DNA from: CALVGQ01 sp031551965
Lineage (GTDB): Bacteria; Bacillota_I; Bacilli_A; Erysipelotrichales; Erysipelotrichaceae
Assembly: GCA_031551965.1 (NCBI GenBank)
Contig: JAVBMW010000003.1
Location: forward strand, 1-64,000
Reading direction: 5' to 3'
Length of the DNA: 64,000 nt
The notes under the pieces were generated by a model. The model saw only the letters and a program-made list of their open reading frames with translations, was not told where the DNA came from and made no database searches. The position numbers were made by a program, and so were the translations under genes. Positions 19,401 to 28,156 of the stretch are shown here, one piece after another. Position 1 is the first letter of the stretch. Each line of letters begins with the position of its first letter.

Positions 19401-20628
19401 AAAACTAGGACCTGAAGAAATCACTCGTGATATTCCAAACGTTAGCGAAAATTCATGCCGTCATTTAGATGGTCGTGGAATCGTTATGATTGGAGCAGAA
19501 GTAAAAGAAGGAGATATTTTAGTAGGTAAAGTAACTCCAAAAGGACAAAGCGAAATCTCTCCTGAAGAAAAACTATTATTAGCGATCTTTGGTGAAAAAT
19601 CTCGTGAAGTTCGTGATAATTCATTGAAAGTTCCACATGGTGGGGCAGGGATAGTTCAATCTATTCGTATTTTTAAACGTGAAGATGGACATGAATTACC
19701 TCCTGGAGTAAATGAAGTAGTAAAAGTATATATCGTTCAAAAACGTAAAATCTCTGAAGGAGATAAGATGGCTGGACGTCATGGGAATAAAGGGGTAATT
19801 TCTAAAATCTTACCGGTTGAAGATATGCCATATATGCCAGATGGAACACCAGTTGATATCATGTTGAATCCTTTCGGAGTACCATCACGTATGAATATCG
19901 GGCAAGTACTTGAAATCCATTTAGGATTTGCAGCTAAGAAATTAGGTGTTAAATTTGCGACTCCAGTATTCGACGGAATCAACAATGATGAACTAAAATC
20001 GATCCTTGAAGAAGCAAACACTTCTAAAGATGGTAAAATCGTTCTTCATGATGGACGCACTGGTGAACCATATGATGAAAGAATCTCTGTTGGAGTAATG
20101 TATATGATCAAGTTAGCCCACATGGTTGACGATAAATTGCATGCTCGTGCAACAGGACCTTATAGCCTTGTAACGCAACAACCATTGGGTGGTAAAGCTC
20201 AAAATGGTGGACAACGTTTCGGGGAAATGGAAGTTTGGGCTCTTGAAGCTTATGGGGCAGCTCATACTCTACAAGAAATCTTAACTGTTAAATCAGATGA
20301 TATTACTGGACGTACTAAAACATATGAATCCATCATTAAAGGTAGATCAATACCAGAACCTGGAGTTCCAGAATCATTCCGTGTATTGAAACATGAACTT
20401 CAAGCTTTAGCGATTGACGTAAAAATGTTAAATGATGATGGTACAGAAGTTGAAATCAAGAAAATCGAAGAAGTTGAAGGTGCTGATGCAATCGTTGAAA
20501 ACATCCTTAGAGCTTCTGATGAAGATCTTGCGAATGTATCTGAAACTGATGAAGATGAAGAAATCATGGAAGCTGCAGTTGTGGGCTTTGATGATGACGT
20601 CTACGATGACGAATTAGGAGGATTATAA
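16480..20628 (+). CDS. rpoB: DNA-directed RNA polymerase subunit beta
   Basis: Catalytic beta subunit of RNA polymerase, 1382 residues if begun at ATG 16480. The GAAAGG ribosome site at 16465-16470 abuts an ATG at 16471, too close to use, but is 9 bp from 16480. All signature regions are present, including QLSQFMDQQNPLAEL and RRISALGPGGLTRER in the rifampicin pocket, and GDKMAGRHGNKG in the C-terminal half. Two points are odd. The residue equivalent to E. coli His526 is Asn666 (codon 18475-18477). The segment 342-565 in the lobe is longer by roughly 100 residues than in Bacillus RpoB, which is about 1193 residues overall. The C-terminus is acidic. It is co-transcribed with rpoC. Confidence 0.98.
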   Translation: MTKKQNYRVIELGAKATRRDYSKVSGTLDLPDLVEIQTASYEWFKSQGIREVFDDIYPIQNFNGDIKLKFVDYEFGTPKYTVSECKYREANYAAPLKAKMELEVMNNETGEITTKWEDVFLGDFPLMTDTGTFIINGGERIIVSQIVRSPGAYFDILSEDKTGRDTYVSELIPSRGTWLEFMTDSKKAAVGRILNLSIDRKRKVLFSVLFKAVGCGLNLQKSEDAFDTTKIVKFLKAMDQDVVENANVEGETREFLDLYLNLYTSLFGDYEEIRNTLVADKVKTSTEALLTVYENQRSDEIPTLDGSITLMNAKFFDHRRYDLTAAGRYKLNKKLSLIDRLEGAVPVEDIVNAKGEVILKAGTFVTKKERNAIKADMANGIGVQAYPFNHAFSHPEVAEVSTADCVLVGRILAKDVELKNKTIEEGTVLTAQDVKEIAKEYTNVSIYTGIVASPVVLTRENVSSVLDYGTRLYVIGRVTKNNEDYSVDGENICERYYPDVVLSGITSENMNVLMQEADLNDITVWLVGSAVSVMKVRLVNDANHVVKIVANDPLNQKKTITISDMYAFLSYQLNMLDTVGNVDDIDQLGNRRIRTVGELIQNQFRIGLSRMERVVKERMSIADKAAITPKQLTNIRPLTAAIKEFFSSSQLSQFMDQQNPLAELTNKRRISALGPGGLTRERAGFEVRDVHNSHYGRICPIETPEGPNIGLISNLTTYAKINEYGFIQTPYRIVKEGGEVTEEVMYLSADEENDYIIAQANEVIDGKLVNDQVVARIAGETVLVKRSQVELADVSPKQIVSVATACIPFLENDDASRALMGANMQRQAVPLLNPHSPYVGTGIEYRIAHDAGSGLIATEDGVVTYVDAQKIIVSGESGEKQYDLFKFRRSNAGTCLNQKPIVKHGEKIKRGDILADGPSMESGELALGQNVTIAFMTWHGYNYEDAIIMSERMVKDDVYTSIHIEEYDIECRETKLGPEEITRDIPNVSENSCRHLDGRGIVMIGAEVKEGDILVGKVTPKGQSEISPEEKLLLAIFGEKSREVRDNSLKVPHGGAGIVQSIRIFKREDGHELPPGVNEVVKVYIVQKRKISEGDKMAGRHGNKGVISKILPVEDMPYMPDGTPVDIMLNPFGVPSRMNIGQVLEIHLGFAAKKLGVKFATPVFDGINNDELKSILEEANTSKDGKIVLHDGRTGEPYDERISVGVMYMIKLAHMVDDKLHARATGPYSLVTQQPLGGKAQNGGQRFGEMEVWALEAYGAAHTLQEILTVKSDDITGRTKTYESIIKGRSIPEPGVPESFRVLKHELQALAIDVKMLNDDGTEVEIKKIEEVEGADAIVENILRASDEDLANVSETDEDEEIMEAAVVGFDDDVYDDELGGL

Positions 20629-20630
20629 GA

Positions 20631-23600
20631 ATGAGTATAAACAATTTTTCCTCGATTCAAGTAGGTTTAGCATCACCAGATAGAATCCTTGAATGGTCAT
20701 TTGGTGAAGTAAAGAAACCAGAAACAATTAACTATCGTTCACAAAAACCTGAACGTGATGGACTTTTCTGCGAAAAAATCTTTGGTCCAAGCAAAGACTG
20801 GGAATGTTATTGCGGAAAATATAAAAAAGTTAAATACAAAGGTGTTGTATGTGACAGATGTGGTGTAGAAATCACAAAAGCTAACGTTCGTCGTGAACGT
20901 ATGGGACACATTCAACTGGCAGCTCCAGTAGCTCATATTTGGTATTTACGTGGGATCCCTTCAAGAATGGCATTGCTTTTAAACTGTGCAAACAAAGCAC
21001 TTGAAGAAGTTGTGTATTTCGTTTCATGGGTTATTACTAATCCAATGGATACTCCTTTAGCATATAAGCAAATTATTTCTGAAAGAGAGTACCGCGAATT
21101 TACTGCCATTTATGGTCCTGGAAGCTTTGTAGCTCAAACTGGAGCAGAAGCAGTTCAAACTTTACTTGAACAAGTGGATCTTGAAAAAGAACACAAAGAA
21201 GTATTGGCAGATTTAGAAGGTGCTGTTGGAGACAAACGTAAAAAATTAATCAAACGTTTGGAAACTATTGAAGCTTTCTTGCATTCTGACAATAGACCAG
21301 AATGGATGATCCTTACAGTATTACCTGTAATTCCACCAGATCTACGTCCGATGTTACAATTGGATGGTGGGCGTTTTGCAACAAGTGATCTAAATGACTT
21401 ATATCGTCGTGTTATCACTCGTAACAATCGTCTACAAAAACTTTTGGAACTTGGTACTCCTGCAATCATCGTTCAAAATGAAAAACGTATGTTGCAAGAA
21501 GCTGTAGATGCTTTGATCGATAATGGTCGTCGTTCTAAACCAATCACTGGTGCAGGAGGAAGAACATTAAAATCTTTATCTCATAGCTTAAAAGGGAAAC
21601 AAGGTCGTTTCAGACAAAACTTATTAGGAAAACGTGTTGACTTCTCTGGACGTTCTGTAATCGCAGTTGGACCAGATTTGAAGATGTATCAATGTGGTAT
21701 TCCTCGTGAAATGGCTATTCAATTGTTTAAACCATTCGTAATTAATGAAATAGTTAACCAAGAAATCGCATCAAATCCAAAAACTGCTGAAAAATTGATC
21801 GAACGTCAAGATAGCCGTGTTTGGGATATCGTGGAACAAGTTATTGATAACCACCCAGTATTCCTTAACCGTGCCCCTACTCTTCATAGATTAGGTATTC
21901 AAGCGTTTATGCCAAAACTTGTTGAAGGACGTGCAATTCGTCTGCATCCACTAGTTTGTACAGCATTTAATGCGGACTTTGATGGTGACCAAATGGCGGT
22001 GCATCTTCCTTTATCTGAGGAAGCTCGTGCTGAAGCAGAAATCTTAATGCTAGGTTCTAACAACATCCTAGGTCCAAAAGATGGTAAACCAATCGTTACA
22101 CCATCTCAGGACATGGTTCTTGGAAACTTCTATTTAAACATGGAAGAAACTGCTGCTGAATTCTATGAGAAAGCTGATTTACTTGAAGAACTTGGTGATG
22201 TTGAAGCATCTGAAATTTGGCGTCGATTTGGTGATAATGAAGGTCATGCTTATAAAAATGTGAATGAAGCATTAATGGCTTATCAAAATAAATTGATCCA
22301 CTTGCATACTCGTATTGCAATCGTGGCATCAACATTAAATAAAGATTGTTTTACTGAAACACAAAACAAATCTTATTTGATCACAACAGTTGGGAAAATC
22401 ATTTTCAATGAAATGTTCCCATCTGACTTTCCTTATGTAAACTACATTACGAAAGAATCTCTACAAGCAACACCAGATTCTGAATTCTTACCAATGGGAA
22501 CTAATTTAAAAGAAGCAATCGCTGCGAAACCTTTAAACCCAGAGTTTAAGAAGAAAGACTTAAGTAATGTTATTGCTGAAGTGTTCTTCCGTTATCGTAC
22601 AGAAGGAACATCTGAAATCCTTGACCGTATCAAAGACATGGGATTTGAATATTCAACTGTTGCGGGAATGACAGTATCTCTTGCGGATATCAATGTTGCC
22701 CCTAACAAACAAGAATATGTTGAATTTGGTAAAGGTAAGGCAGATGAGTTACAACGTTTATTGGATCGTGGATTATTAACTCCTGCTGAATGGGAAAGAC
22801 ATTTCTCTAAACTTTGGGATGATATCAAGAAAAACATTGGGGATGAAGTTATTAAATCACTTCCTCGTAAAAACCCAATCAATATGATGGCAGTCTCAGG
22901 AGCTCGTGGTAATGCATCTCACTTTACACAGCTTGCAGGTATGCGTGGATTGATGGCTCGTCCAACTCAATCAAAATCTAAAAAAGAATACCAGCCATCA
23001 ATTATTGAAGTTCCAATTTATTCTTCTTTCCGTGAAGGATTGAACGTATCAGAATTCTTTATCTCAACCCATGGGGTTCGTAAAGGATTAACGGATACGG
23101 CCTTAAAAACGGCTGAATCAGGATATTTAACTCGTCGACTTGTCGATGTAGCACAAGATGTTACGATCGGTGAAGAAGACTGTGGAACTGATAAAGGATA
23201 CTTAGTAGAAGAACTAAGAGACCGTAAAGACAATAGTGCTATCGAAAGTTTCTTTGATAGAATTGTGGGACGTTACAGTCGTGAAGAAGTTGCGGATCCA
23301 GAAACTGGTGAAGTACTAGTAGAAGAAAATCAGTTTATTGATGATGCGATTGCTCAAAAAATTGTCAATGCAGGCATTACTTCTCTTTATATTCGTAATA
23401 CTTTCACTTGTGAAAGTAGAAATGGTATTTGTACAAAATGTTACGGACGTAATATGGCAACAGGAAAAGAAGTTGAAGTCGGAGAATCTATTGGAATTAT
23501 GGCTGCCCAATCTATTGGTGAACCAGGTACACAGTTAACAATGCGTACATTCCATACAGGAGGAGTTGCTTCTGGTTCTGATGGAGATATCACTCAAGGG

Positions 23601-24464
23601 TTGCCTCGTGTTGAAGAACTATTTGAAGCACGTTGTCCAAAACACGTTGCAGTAATTTCCAAAATCGATGGTACAATTACAGATATCAGTGAACTAGAAA
23701 ACAAAACTGGTACTCGTGTAGTAGTAACTAATGAAACGGAAAGTATTGAACATAAATGTGACTTAACTCAAACAGTTCGTAACTGGATGAGTGTTGGTAC
23801 AAAAGTAACTGCTGGTGAAAAGCTAACTGAAGGTCAAGTTAATCCTAAAGAATTGTTAGAATTTGCGGGAGTTGAAGAAGTTCAAAAATATATCCTTAAA
23901 GAAGTTAAAAAAGTTTATGCTTCTCAAGGTATTGAAATTTCAGATAAGCACATTGAAGTTATCATTCGTCAAATGATGAAAAAAGTAATCGTTTTAGACG
24001 GAGCTGAAAGCGGATTAAGTGCTGGTCAAACAATTTCTATTCAACGTATGACTGCAATTAACGATAAATTCTTTAAAGAAGGACAACTTCCTGTAATATT
24101 CGGACCAACTTTACTAGGTATTTCTAAAGCCTCAGTTGAAACAGATAGTTTCTTATCCAGTGCATCATTCCAAGAAACTACAAAAGTGTTAACTGAAGCA
24201 GCTATCAAAGGTAAGGTTGACCACTTAGTTGGATTGAAAGAAAACGTACTTATTGGTAAATTAATTCCTGCGGGAACTGGTTCATCAAATGCAGAGCGTG
24301 AATCAACTAAGAAAATCTTGGCTCGTGCTGCTGAACTTCGTGAAGCACGTGAAGCGAAGAGTTTCGAAGAAGTAAAAGAAGACGCTATGTTCGCACAAAT
24401 CGCCAAAAAAGGTAAACACTACGAAGAAGTAGAAGAAACCGAAGAAGTAGAAGTAGCGGAATAA
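20631..24464 (+). CDS. rpoC: DNA-directed RNA polymerase subunit beta-prime
   Basis: Largest polymerase subunit, 1277 residues. The catalytic magnesium motif NADFDGDQMAVH is intact, the N-terminal zinc site is visible as CYC followed by CDRC, and the second zinc site as CES and CTKC. The trigger-loop region MAAQSIGEPGTQLTMRTFHTGG is conserved. Start ATG 20631 follows the rpoB stop by 2 bp, with TAGGAGG at the end of rpoB. The last residues form an acidic EEVEETEEVE tail, longer than in Bacillus. A strong terminator closes the cluster. Confidence 0.98.
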   Translation: MSINNFSSIQVGLASPDRILEWSFGEVKKPETINYRSQKPERDGLFCEKIFGPSKDWECYCGKYKKVKYKGVVCDRCGVEITKANVRRERMGHIQLAAPVAHIWYLRGIPSRMALLLNCANKALEEVVYFVSWVITNPMDTPLAYKQIISEREYREFTAIYGPGSFVAQTGAEAVQTLLEQVDLEKEHKEVLADLEGAVGDKRKKLIKRLETIEAFLHSDNRPEWMILTVLPVIPPDLRPMLQLDGGRFATSDLNDLYRRVITRNNRLQKLLELGTPAIIVQNEKRMLQEAVDALIDNGRRSKPITGAGGRTLKSLSHSLKGKQGRFRQNLLGKRVDFSGRSVIAVGPDLKMYQCGIPREMAIQLFKPFVINEIVNQEIASNPKTAEKLIERQDSRVWDIVEQVIDNHPVFLNRAPTLHRLGIQAFMPKLVEGRAIRLHPLVCTAFNADFDGDQMAVHLPLSEEARAEAEILMLGSNNILGPKDGKPIVTPSQDMVLGNFYLNMEETAAEFYEKADLLEELGDVEASEIWRRFGDNEGHAYKNVNEALMAYQNKLIHLHTRIAIVASTLNKDCFTETQNKSYLITTVGKIIFNEMFPSDFPYVNYITKESLQATPDSEFLPMGTNLKEAIAAKPLNPEFKKKDLSNVIAEVFFRYRTEGTSEILDRIKDMGFEYSTVAGMTVSLADINVAPNKQEYVEFGKGKADELQRLLDRGLLTPAEWERHFSKLWDDIKKNIGDEVIKSLPRKNPINMMAVSGARGNASHFTQLAGMRGLMARPTQSKSKKEYQPSIIEVPIYSSFREGLNVSEFFISTHGVRKGLTDTALKTAESGYLTRRLVDVAQDVTIGEEDCGTDKGYLVEELRDRKDNSAIESFFDRIVGRYSREEVADPETGEVLVEENQFIDDAIAQKIVNAGITSLYIRNTFTCESRNGICTKCYGRNMATGKEVEVGESIGIMAAQSIGEPGTQLTMRTFHTGGVASGSDGDITQGLPRVEELFEARCPKHVAVISKIDGTITDISELENKTGTRVVVTNETESIEHKCDLTQTVRNWMSVGTKVTAGEKLTEGQVNPKELLEFAGVEEVQKYILKEVKKVYASQGIEISDKHIEVIIRQMMKKVIVLDGAESGLSAGQTISIQRMTAINDKFFKEGQLPVIFGPTLLGISKASVETDSFLSSASFQETTKVLTEAAIKGKVDHLVGLKENVLIGKLIPAGTGSSNAERESTKKILARAAELREAREAKSFEEVKEDAMFAQIAKKGKHYEEVEETEEVEVAE

Positions 24465-24470
24465 AATACT

Positions 24471-24513
24471 AAAAAGATGGATTTGTACATAATGTACGGT
24501 CCATCTTTTTTTT
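24471..24513 (+). terminator. Terminator of rpoBC, probably bidirectional
   Basis: AAAAAGATGGA (24471-24481) pairs with TCCATC and the following T run near 24500-24513; an inner stem TGTACA/TGTACG extends it. Confidence 0.9.
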
Positions 24514-24517
24514 CAAT

Positions 24518-24790
24518 TTATTTTCTTAATAAATATTCTAAAACTGTCAGAATTTGGTCAAAATCAATTGATGCAGCGTAAGAAAATCTTTTTTGGAATT
24601 TCCATAAGTTTTTTAAACCTGTATCATTTTTAATAGATTGAAAGATTGATTGATCAGTTAGGATTTTACTTGTATTGCGATGTAAACATATAGCGTTAAG
24701 AGCTTCAAAGAAAATATGCTTATCAAATTTTTGGGTTGTCGCTAAAATGTAGACATCAATATGAAAGTTAAGCATTTGTAAACAAGCTAC
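24518..24790 (-). pseudogene. Probable remnant of an AbiEii-type nucleotidyltransferase toxin gene
   Basis: The open stretch on the minus strand encodes about 85-90 residues ending at 24518. It reads NFHIDVYILATTQKFDK, then an ALNAICLHRNTS segment, then LKNLWKFQKRFSYA and a final DFDQILTVLEYLL. This order matches, from memory, the C-terminal third of AbiEii/AbiGii (DUF1814) nucleotidyltransferases, whose members have DFYDIYLL, an R-x-T turn and an LW-x-x-Y/F-Q-K segment. The catalytic N-terminal domain is absent and the sequence beyond 24790 belongs to the opposite gene. I see no good ribosome site before the first ATG (24775). It is therefore read as a decayed type IV toxin gene. It could alternatively be a short real gene of unknown function. 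Confidence 0.5.
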
Positions 24791-24821
24791 ATAAATTATG
24801 ATTTCGTGGTATACTACTGCT

Positions 24822-25631
24822 ATGGAAATATTAATCTTGCTAATGATAATCATTGTTGTAATTGGGCTTGATCCAAGAATAAAGATTATCGAATATGAAG
24901 TCAAATCAGAGAAGATCAAAAACAACGAAAAAATGATAGTAATATCAGATTTTCATAGTGGAAAACCGGAGAAAATAATTGAGGCTGTAAATAAATTAAA
25001 CCCAACTTTAATTATTATTGCTGGAGATACATTTCAACAGAAAAGACCCATTGAAGTTTGTGAAAAACTATTGAGCGAATTATCTAAAATAGCTCCTTGT
25101 TATTTCATTTCAGGAAATCATGAGTTTGAAAAGAAATCGATATCCTATTCTGAATTAAATGAGTTATTGGAAAATAATAAGATTATAAATTGTGATGATA
25201 AAAAAATCAGTTTAAATGAGAATATAAATATTTATGGCTTTAAAGATTATTTGAGTCTTCAAACTAGCGTTGAAATGTCACTAGTTATTCAGAAACAGAG
25301 TATTGATGAAATCTGCAAGAATATGGATTCTAGTAAGTTTAATATGGTGCTGATTCATCGTCCCCATTTATTTCGCAAGTTTGATGAGTATCCAGTAGAT
25401 TTAATGATATCTGGACATGCCCATGGAGGTCAATGGAGGATACCTTATATACTAAATGGTTTTTATGCTCCTCAACAAGGATTTTTTCCCAAAAGAGCTG
25501 GAGGAGAATATCCTCTAGCCCATGGAGTACAAATCGTATCTCGAGGACTTATCAATCATTGGTTTTTACCAAGATTTTTTAACCGTCCCGAAATAGTGAC
25601 TATTAATTTAATTGAGAACCAAATACAATAG
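24822..25631 (+). CDS. Membrane-anchored metallophosphoesterase (YkuE/YaeI-like)
   Basis: Calcineurin-like phosphoesterase of about 270 residues. A hydrophobic N-terminal helix (about 3-15) anchors it, with the catalytic part outside or at the membrane face. The five metal-binding motifs are present in order: SDFH, AGDTF, SGNHE, LIHRPH and SGHAHGGQWR. This GHAHGGQ ending is typical of the YkuE/YaeI group, which acts on UDP-sugar lipids or phospholipid-like substrates; the substrate here is not known. The start is uncertain: ATG 24822 and ATG 24798 are in frame and neither has a clear ribosome site. A terminator overlaps the end of the gene. Confidence 0.85.
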   Translation: MEILILLMIIIVVIGLDPRIKIIEYEVKSEKIKNNEKMIVISDFHSGKPEKIIEAVNKLNPTLIIIAGDTFQQKRPIEVCEKLLSELSKIAPCYFISGNHEFEKKSISYSELNELLENNKIINCDDKKISLNENINIYGFKDYLSLQTSVEMSLVIQKQSIDEICKNMDSSKFNMVLIHRPHLFRKFDEYPVDLMISGHAHGGQWRIPYILNGFYAPQQGFFPKRAGGEYPLAHGVQIVSRGLINHWFLPRFFNRPEIVTINLIENQIQ

Positions 25632-25652
25632 CGCGTAAGGCGCTTTTGTTTT
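25630..25652 (+). terminator. Terminator of the phosphoesterase gene
   Basis: AGCGC (25630-25634) pairs with GCGCT (25640-25644) and is followed by a T-rich run. Its 5' arm overlaps the stop codon. Confidence 0.7.
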
Positions 25653-25706
25653 ACATGTAAAATAAAAAAAGTAGAAAATTTCTACGATTTTTGTACTTCT
25701 TTATGG

Positions 25707-25769
25707 TGTTATAATACCACAAAATCTGCTTTTTTTCAAGAGTTGTAGTGTGCTGGATTCTGTGGTATT
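25707..25769 (+). promoter_or_regulatory. Extended -10 promoter with 14-bp inverted repeat
   Basis: TGT-TATAAT at 25707-25715 is a perfect extended -10 box, with only a weak -35. The 14 bases at 25713-25726 (AATACCACAAAATC) are complementary in 13 positions to 25756-25769. The left arm overlaps the -10 and expected start site, and the right arm lies before the ribosome site of the next gene. It can be read as a repressor operator or, if transcription starts upstream, as a leader hairpin. Confidence 0.6.
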
Positions 25770-25794
25770 TAATAGTAACACAGGAGGAAACCTC

Positions 25795-26301
25795 ATGAAT
25801 TCACTTTATAAAATAAATGGTCAAAACAAGTTGAAGCTAATTGATTCATTCTTAAATATTAGGATAAATATCAGTGATGAGAATCTAGTCAAGTTAATAC
25901 AAACTCAAAGAGATATTTGTGACAAACTGGACTGGATTGAAATGGATCAAGGTAGGTTGACTAAAATAATTGAGATGTTTATTGATTCAGGTTACCTTCA
26001 TGAAGAAAACTATATGTTCATCTTAAAAAGAATAATTATCATTTATTACAAGCTCAGGGTAAAACTGGATTATCATAGTAGCGATCAAGAAATACTTCAA
26101 ACTCTATTTGATCAGTACTGTAAAGGGGCAAGGTTGTATGTATTTGAACATGTAGATAAACAATTGATTTCAATGGAATTAGCTCATCAATATAAGTATG
26201 GTTTTAATGATGAACAATTTAAAAATTTTCAAAAAGAAACAGAAAGAATTTTACTTAAGCAAGGAGGTAAAATAAGAGATGACAAGTCTATCTATTATTG
26301 A
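25795..26301 (+). CDS. DUF6323-like protein of unknown function
   Basis: A 168-residue, probably helical, cytoplasmic protein with no signal peptide or membrane helix. Its core, from LVKLIQTQRDICDKLDWIE through IIEMFIDSGYLHEENY to YCKGARLYVFE, resembles my recollection of DUF6323 proteins, which have RR/QRD...RVEFG, FCDSPY and GDC/GARxYxE landmarks. No catalytic motif is visible. ATG 25795 is preceded by CAGGAGG. The next gene starts 23 bp before its stop, so the two are translationally coupled, and DUF6323 usually sits next to DUF6179. Function is unknown. Confidence 0.65.
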   Translation: MNSLYKINGQNKLKLIDSFLNIRINISDENLVKLIQTQRDICDKLDWIEMDQGRLTKIIEMFIDSGYLHEENYMFILKRIIIIYYKLRVKLDYHSSDQEILQTLFDQYCKGARLYVFEHVDKQLISMELAHQYKYGFNDEQFKNFQKETERILLKQGGKIRDDKSIYY

Positions 26302-27625
26302 TCAGCCGAAAGAGAATATTTTTTCTGTTTTACAAAAAGCACTGAATCAAAAAATAATATCAATGACTCGTTTTGAAACATTACAAATTGAAATAGAAAC
26401 ATTAACGTTAGAATTTGTTAAAAAATTTAATCATCAAGCGAGTACCTCTTTAAGCAAAGAAGATTTTAAATTTGTCTTAAATACGATCGATTATTTATTT
26501 ATGCATGGATATAATGATAATATTCTGTTGAATGAAATGGATATTCATTTTATATGTGATATTGGAATAGAAGAAGTAAAAAAAGATATCACAAAGATCA
26601 ATGAAGTGTACAAAGAGTTGATAAGTAATTGTCTACCGATATTAAATGAGCGTTATTTTAATGTGGTCTACAAGCAGATTTCAGATTATTTAGAATTGTT
26701 GAGACAAGAGTCGGCAATCTTTAGTTATGGTAACATTCAAGAGGATTTAGACTATCCGCTTATTGACGGTTTGCCTTTAAATCATGATATGTATAATTTA
26801 AAGGGGACTGATTTAGTACTCTATTATTTGACTAGATTAAATCTTGAAAATAAATTCTGTCGCCAATTTAAAGATGAATTAACTGAACTGAAAAATCAAT
26901 TTGAAACAATAAAAAAAATATCGTTTGAATGTCTACCTATAAATCTTTTTGAACTTGTGATGGATCAGTTAATTGCCTATCAAATTATACACAATGAAAG
27001 AGGAATCTTGTTGTATGAAAATGAAATAGATCTTTTAAAAGAAACACTAAGAAAAAATAAATCATTGATCACTGAATCAATTGAAGTAATCAAGAAGGAT
27101 TGTGATAAGGATTTAATAGAGTATATAAAAAAATACGAGAGAAATATCATTAGTAGATTTAATGAGATGATTAAATATGATATAGAGCTCTTGATATATA
27201 AAAAAGAAAGTTCAAAAACAACGGAAATAAAACTAGATGCAGGAAATAGTAATAAGCATTTTTTAAGTGCATTATCTAATATAAATCGAATAGATCAGCT
27301 TAATGAAAAAATTGAGTATTTAAAAAGTCTTGATCTTAGTGTTTTTGATTTATTGGATTTGTTTGAAAATGATATTTTCTATGGTGCAGAGTATAGAGAA
27401 TATTTTGATCAGTGTGATAGCTTTCAGATTGCAATAATAATCAAAGTTGCCAATAGTCATTTGTTTGTGTTTGATCAAAAATGGAAAATCAATGATGAAT
27501 TGTTTCAGGAATTAGTTAGTGAGTTAGCTTGGCAAAAAGAGTTGATTGAATATTTAACAGTCTGTGGACAATCAAAAAAAGAAGAAATTGAAACAGCATT
27601 AAATGAGTTTGCGATTAGACAATGA
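26279..27625 (+). CDS. DUF6179-like protein of unknown function
   Basis: A 448-residue, mostly helical, cytoplasmic protein. The central segment DYPLIDGLPLNHDMYNLKG followed by a helix ending in LENKFCRQF is the part that recalls DUF6179 proteins, which carry an I-D-Y-P-L and an E-N-x-F-C landmark. It starts inside the preceding gene, with AGGAGGT before ATG 26279, so the pair is made together and probably interacts. No enzyme motif is visible. The short hairpin ATTATTTT/AAAATAAT at 27629-27647 follows the stop. Confidence 0.65.
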   Translation: MTSLSIIDQPKENIFSVLQKALNQKIISMTRFETLQIEIETLTLEFVKKFNHQASTSLSKEDFKFVLNTIDYLFMHGYNDNILLNEMDIHFICDIGIEEVKKDITKINEVYKELISNCLPILNERYFNVVYKQISDYLELLRQESAIFSYGNIQEDLDYPLIDGLPLNHDMYNLKGTDLVLYYLTRLNLENKFCRQFKDELTELKNQFETIKKISFECLPINLFELVMDQLIAYQIIHNERGILLYENEIDLLKETLRKNKSLITESIEVIKKDCDKDLIEYIKKYERNIISRFNEMIKYDIELLIYKKESSKTTEIKLDAGNSNKHFLSALSNINRIDQLNEKIEYLKSLDLSVFDLLDLFENDIFYGAEYREYFDQCDSFQIAIIIKVANSHLFVFDQKWKINDELFQELVSELAWQKELIEYLTVCGQSKKEEIETALNEFAIRQ

Positions 27626-27668
27626 CCCATTATTTTGATAAAATAATCTTAATAAAGAAGGTGAACTT

Positions 27669-28145
27669 ATGTTTAGAATAGGTCAATCCACTGACATACA
27701 TCAATTAGTTGAGAATAGAAAACTAATATTAGGTGGAGTAGAAATCCCTCATGAAAAAGGATTGTTAGGACATAGTGATGCGGATGCATTGTTGCATGCG
27801 ATCACGGAATCGATCATAGGGGCATTGGCACTAGGCGATATCGGCAAACATTTTCCAGATACTGACCCCAAATATAAAGGTGTAAACTCGATGCTTCTTT
27901 TGGAAGAAACGTGGAGAATGATAGATGAAAGAGGATATAAGATCAATAATTTAGATGCCTTAATTATGATAGAAAGACCTAAGATGGCTCCTTATATACC
28001 AAGTATGATCACCAATGTGGCAAAAGCACTTCATTGTGAAGAAATGCAGATCAATATTAAGGCGACGCGGGGAGAAAAATTAGGTTTTGTCGGAAACGAA
28101 GAAGGCGTACAAGCACAAGCAATTGTGTTGTTGATTTTAAAATAA
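27669..28145 (+). CDS. ispF: 2-C-methyl-D-erythritol 2,4-cyclodiphosphate synthase
   Basis: Enzyme of the MEP isoprenoid pathway, converting CDP-methylerythritol 2-phosphate to the cyclic diphosphate; 158 residues, the usual length. The metal ligands Asp9, His11 (TDIH) and His43 (SDADALLH) fall at the expected positions, and GDIGKHFPDTD is intact. One deviation stands out: the C-terminal loop, usually K-A-T-T-T-E-K-L-G-F, reads K-A-T-R-G-E-K-L-G-F here, keeping the Glu but not the second and third Thr. The N-terminal motif is STDIH rather than the usual GYDVH. It stands apart from other isoprenoid genes and is followed at 11 bp by a DUF4438 gene. Confidence 0.95.
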   Translation: MFRIGQSTDIHQLVENRKLILGGVEIPHEKGLLGHSDADALLHAITESIIGALALGDIGKHFPDTDPKYKGVNSMLLLEETWRMIDERGYKINNLDALIMIERPKMAPYIPSMITNVAKALHCEEMQINIKATRGEKLGFVGNEEGVQAQAIVLLILK

Positions 28146-28156
28146 AGGAGAAAACT

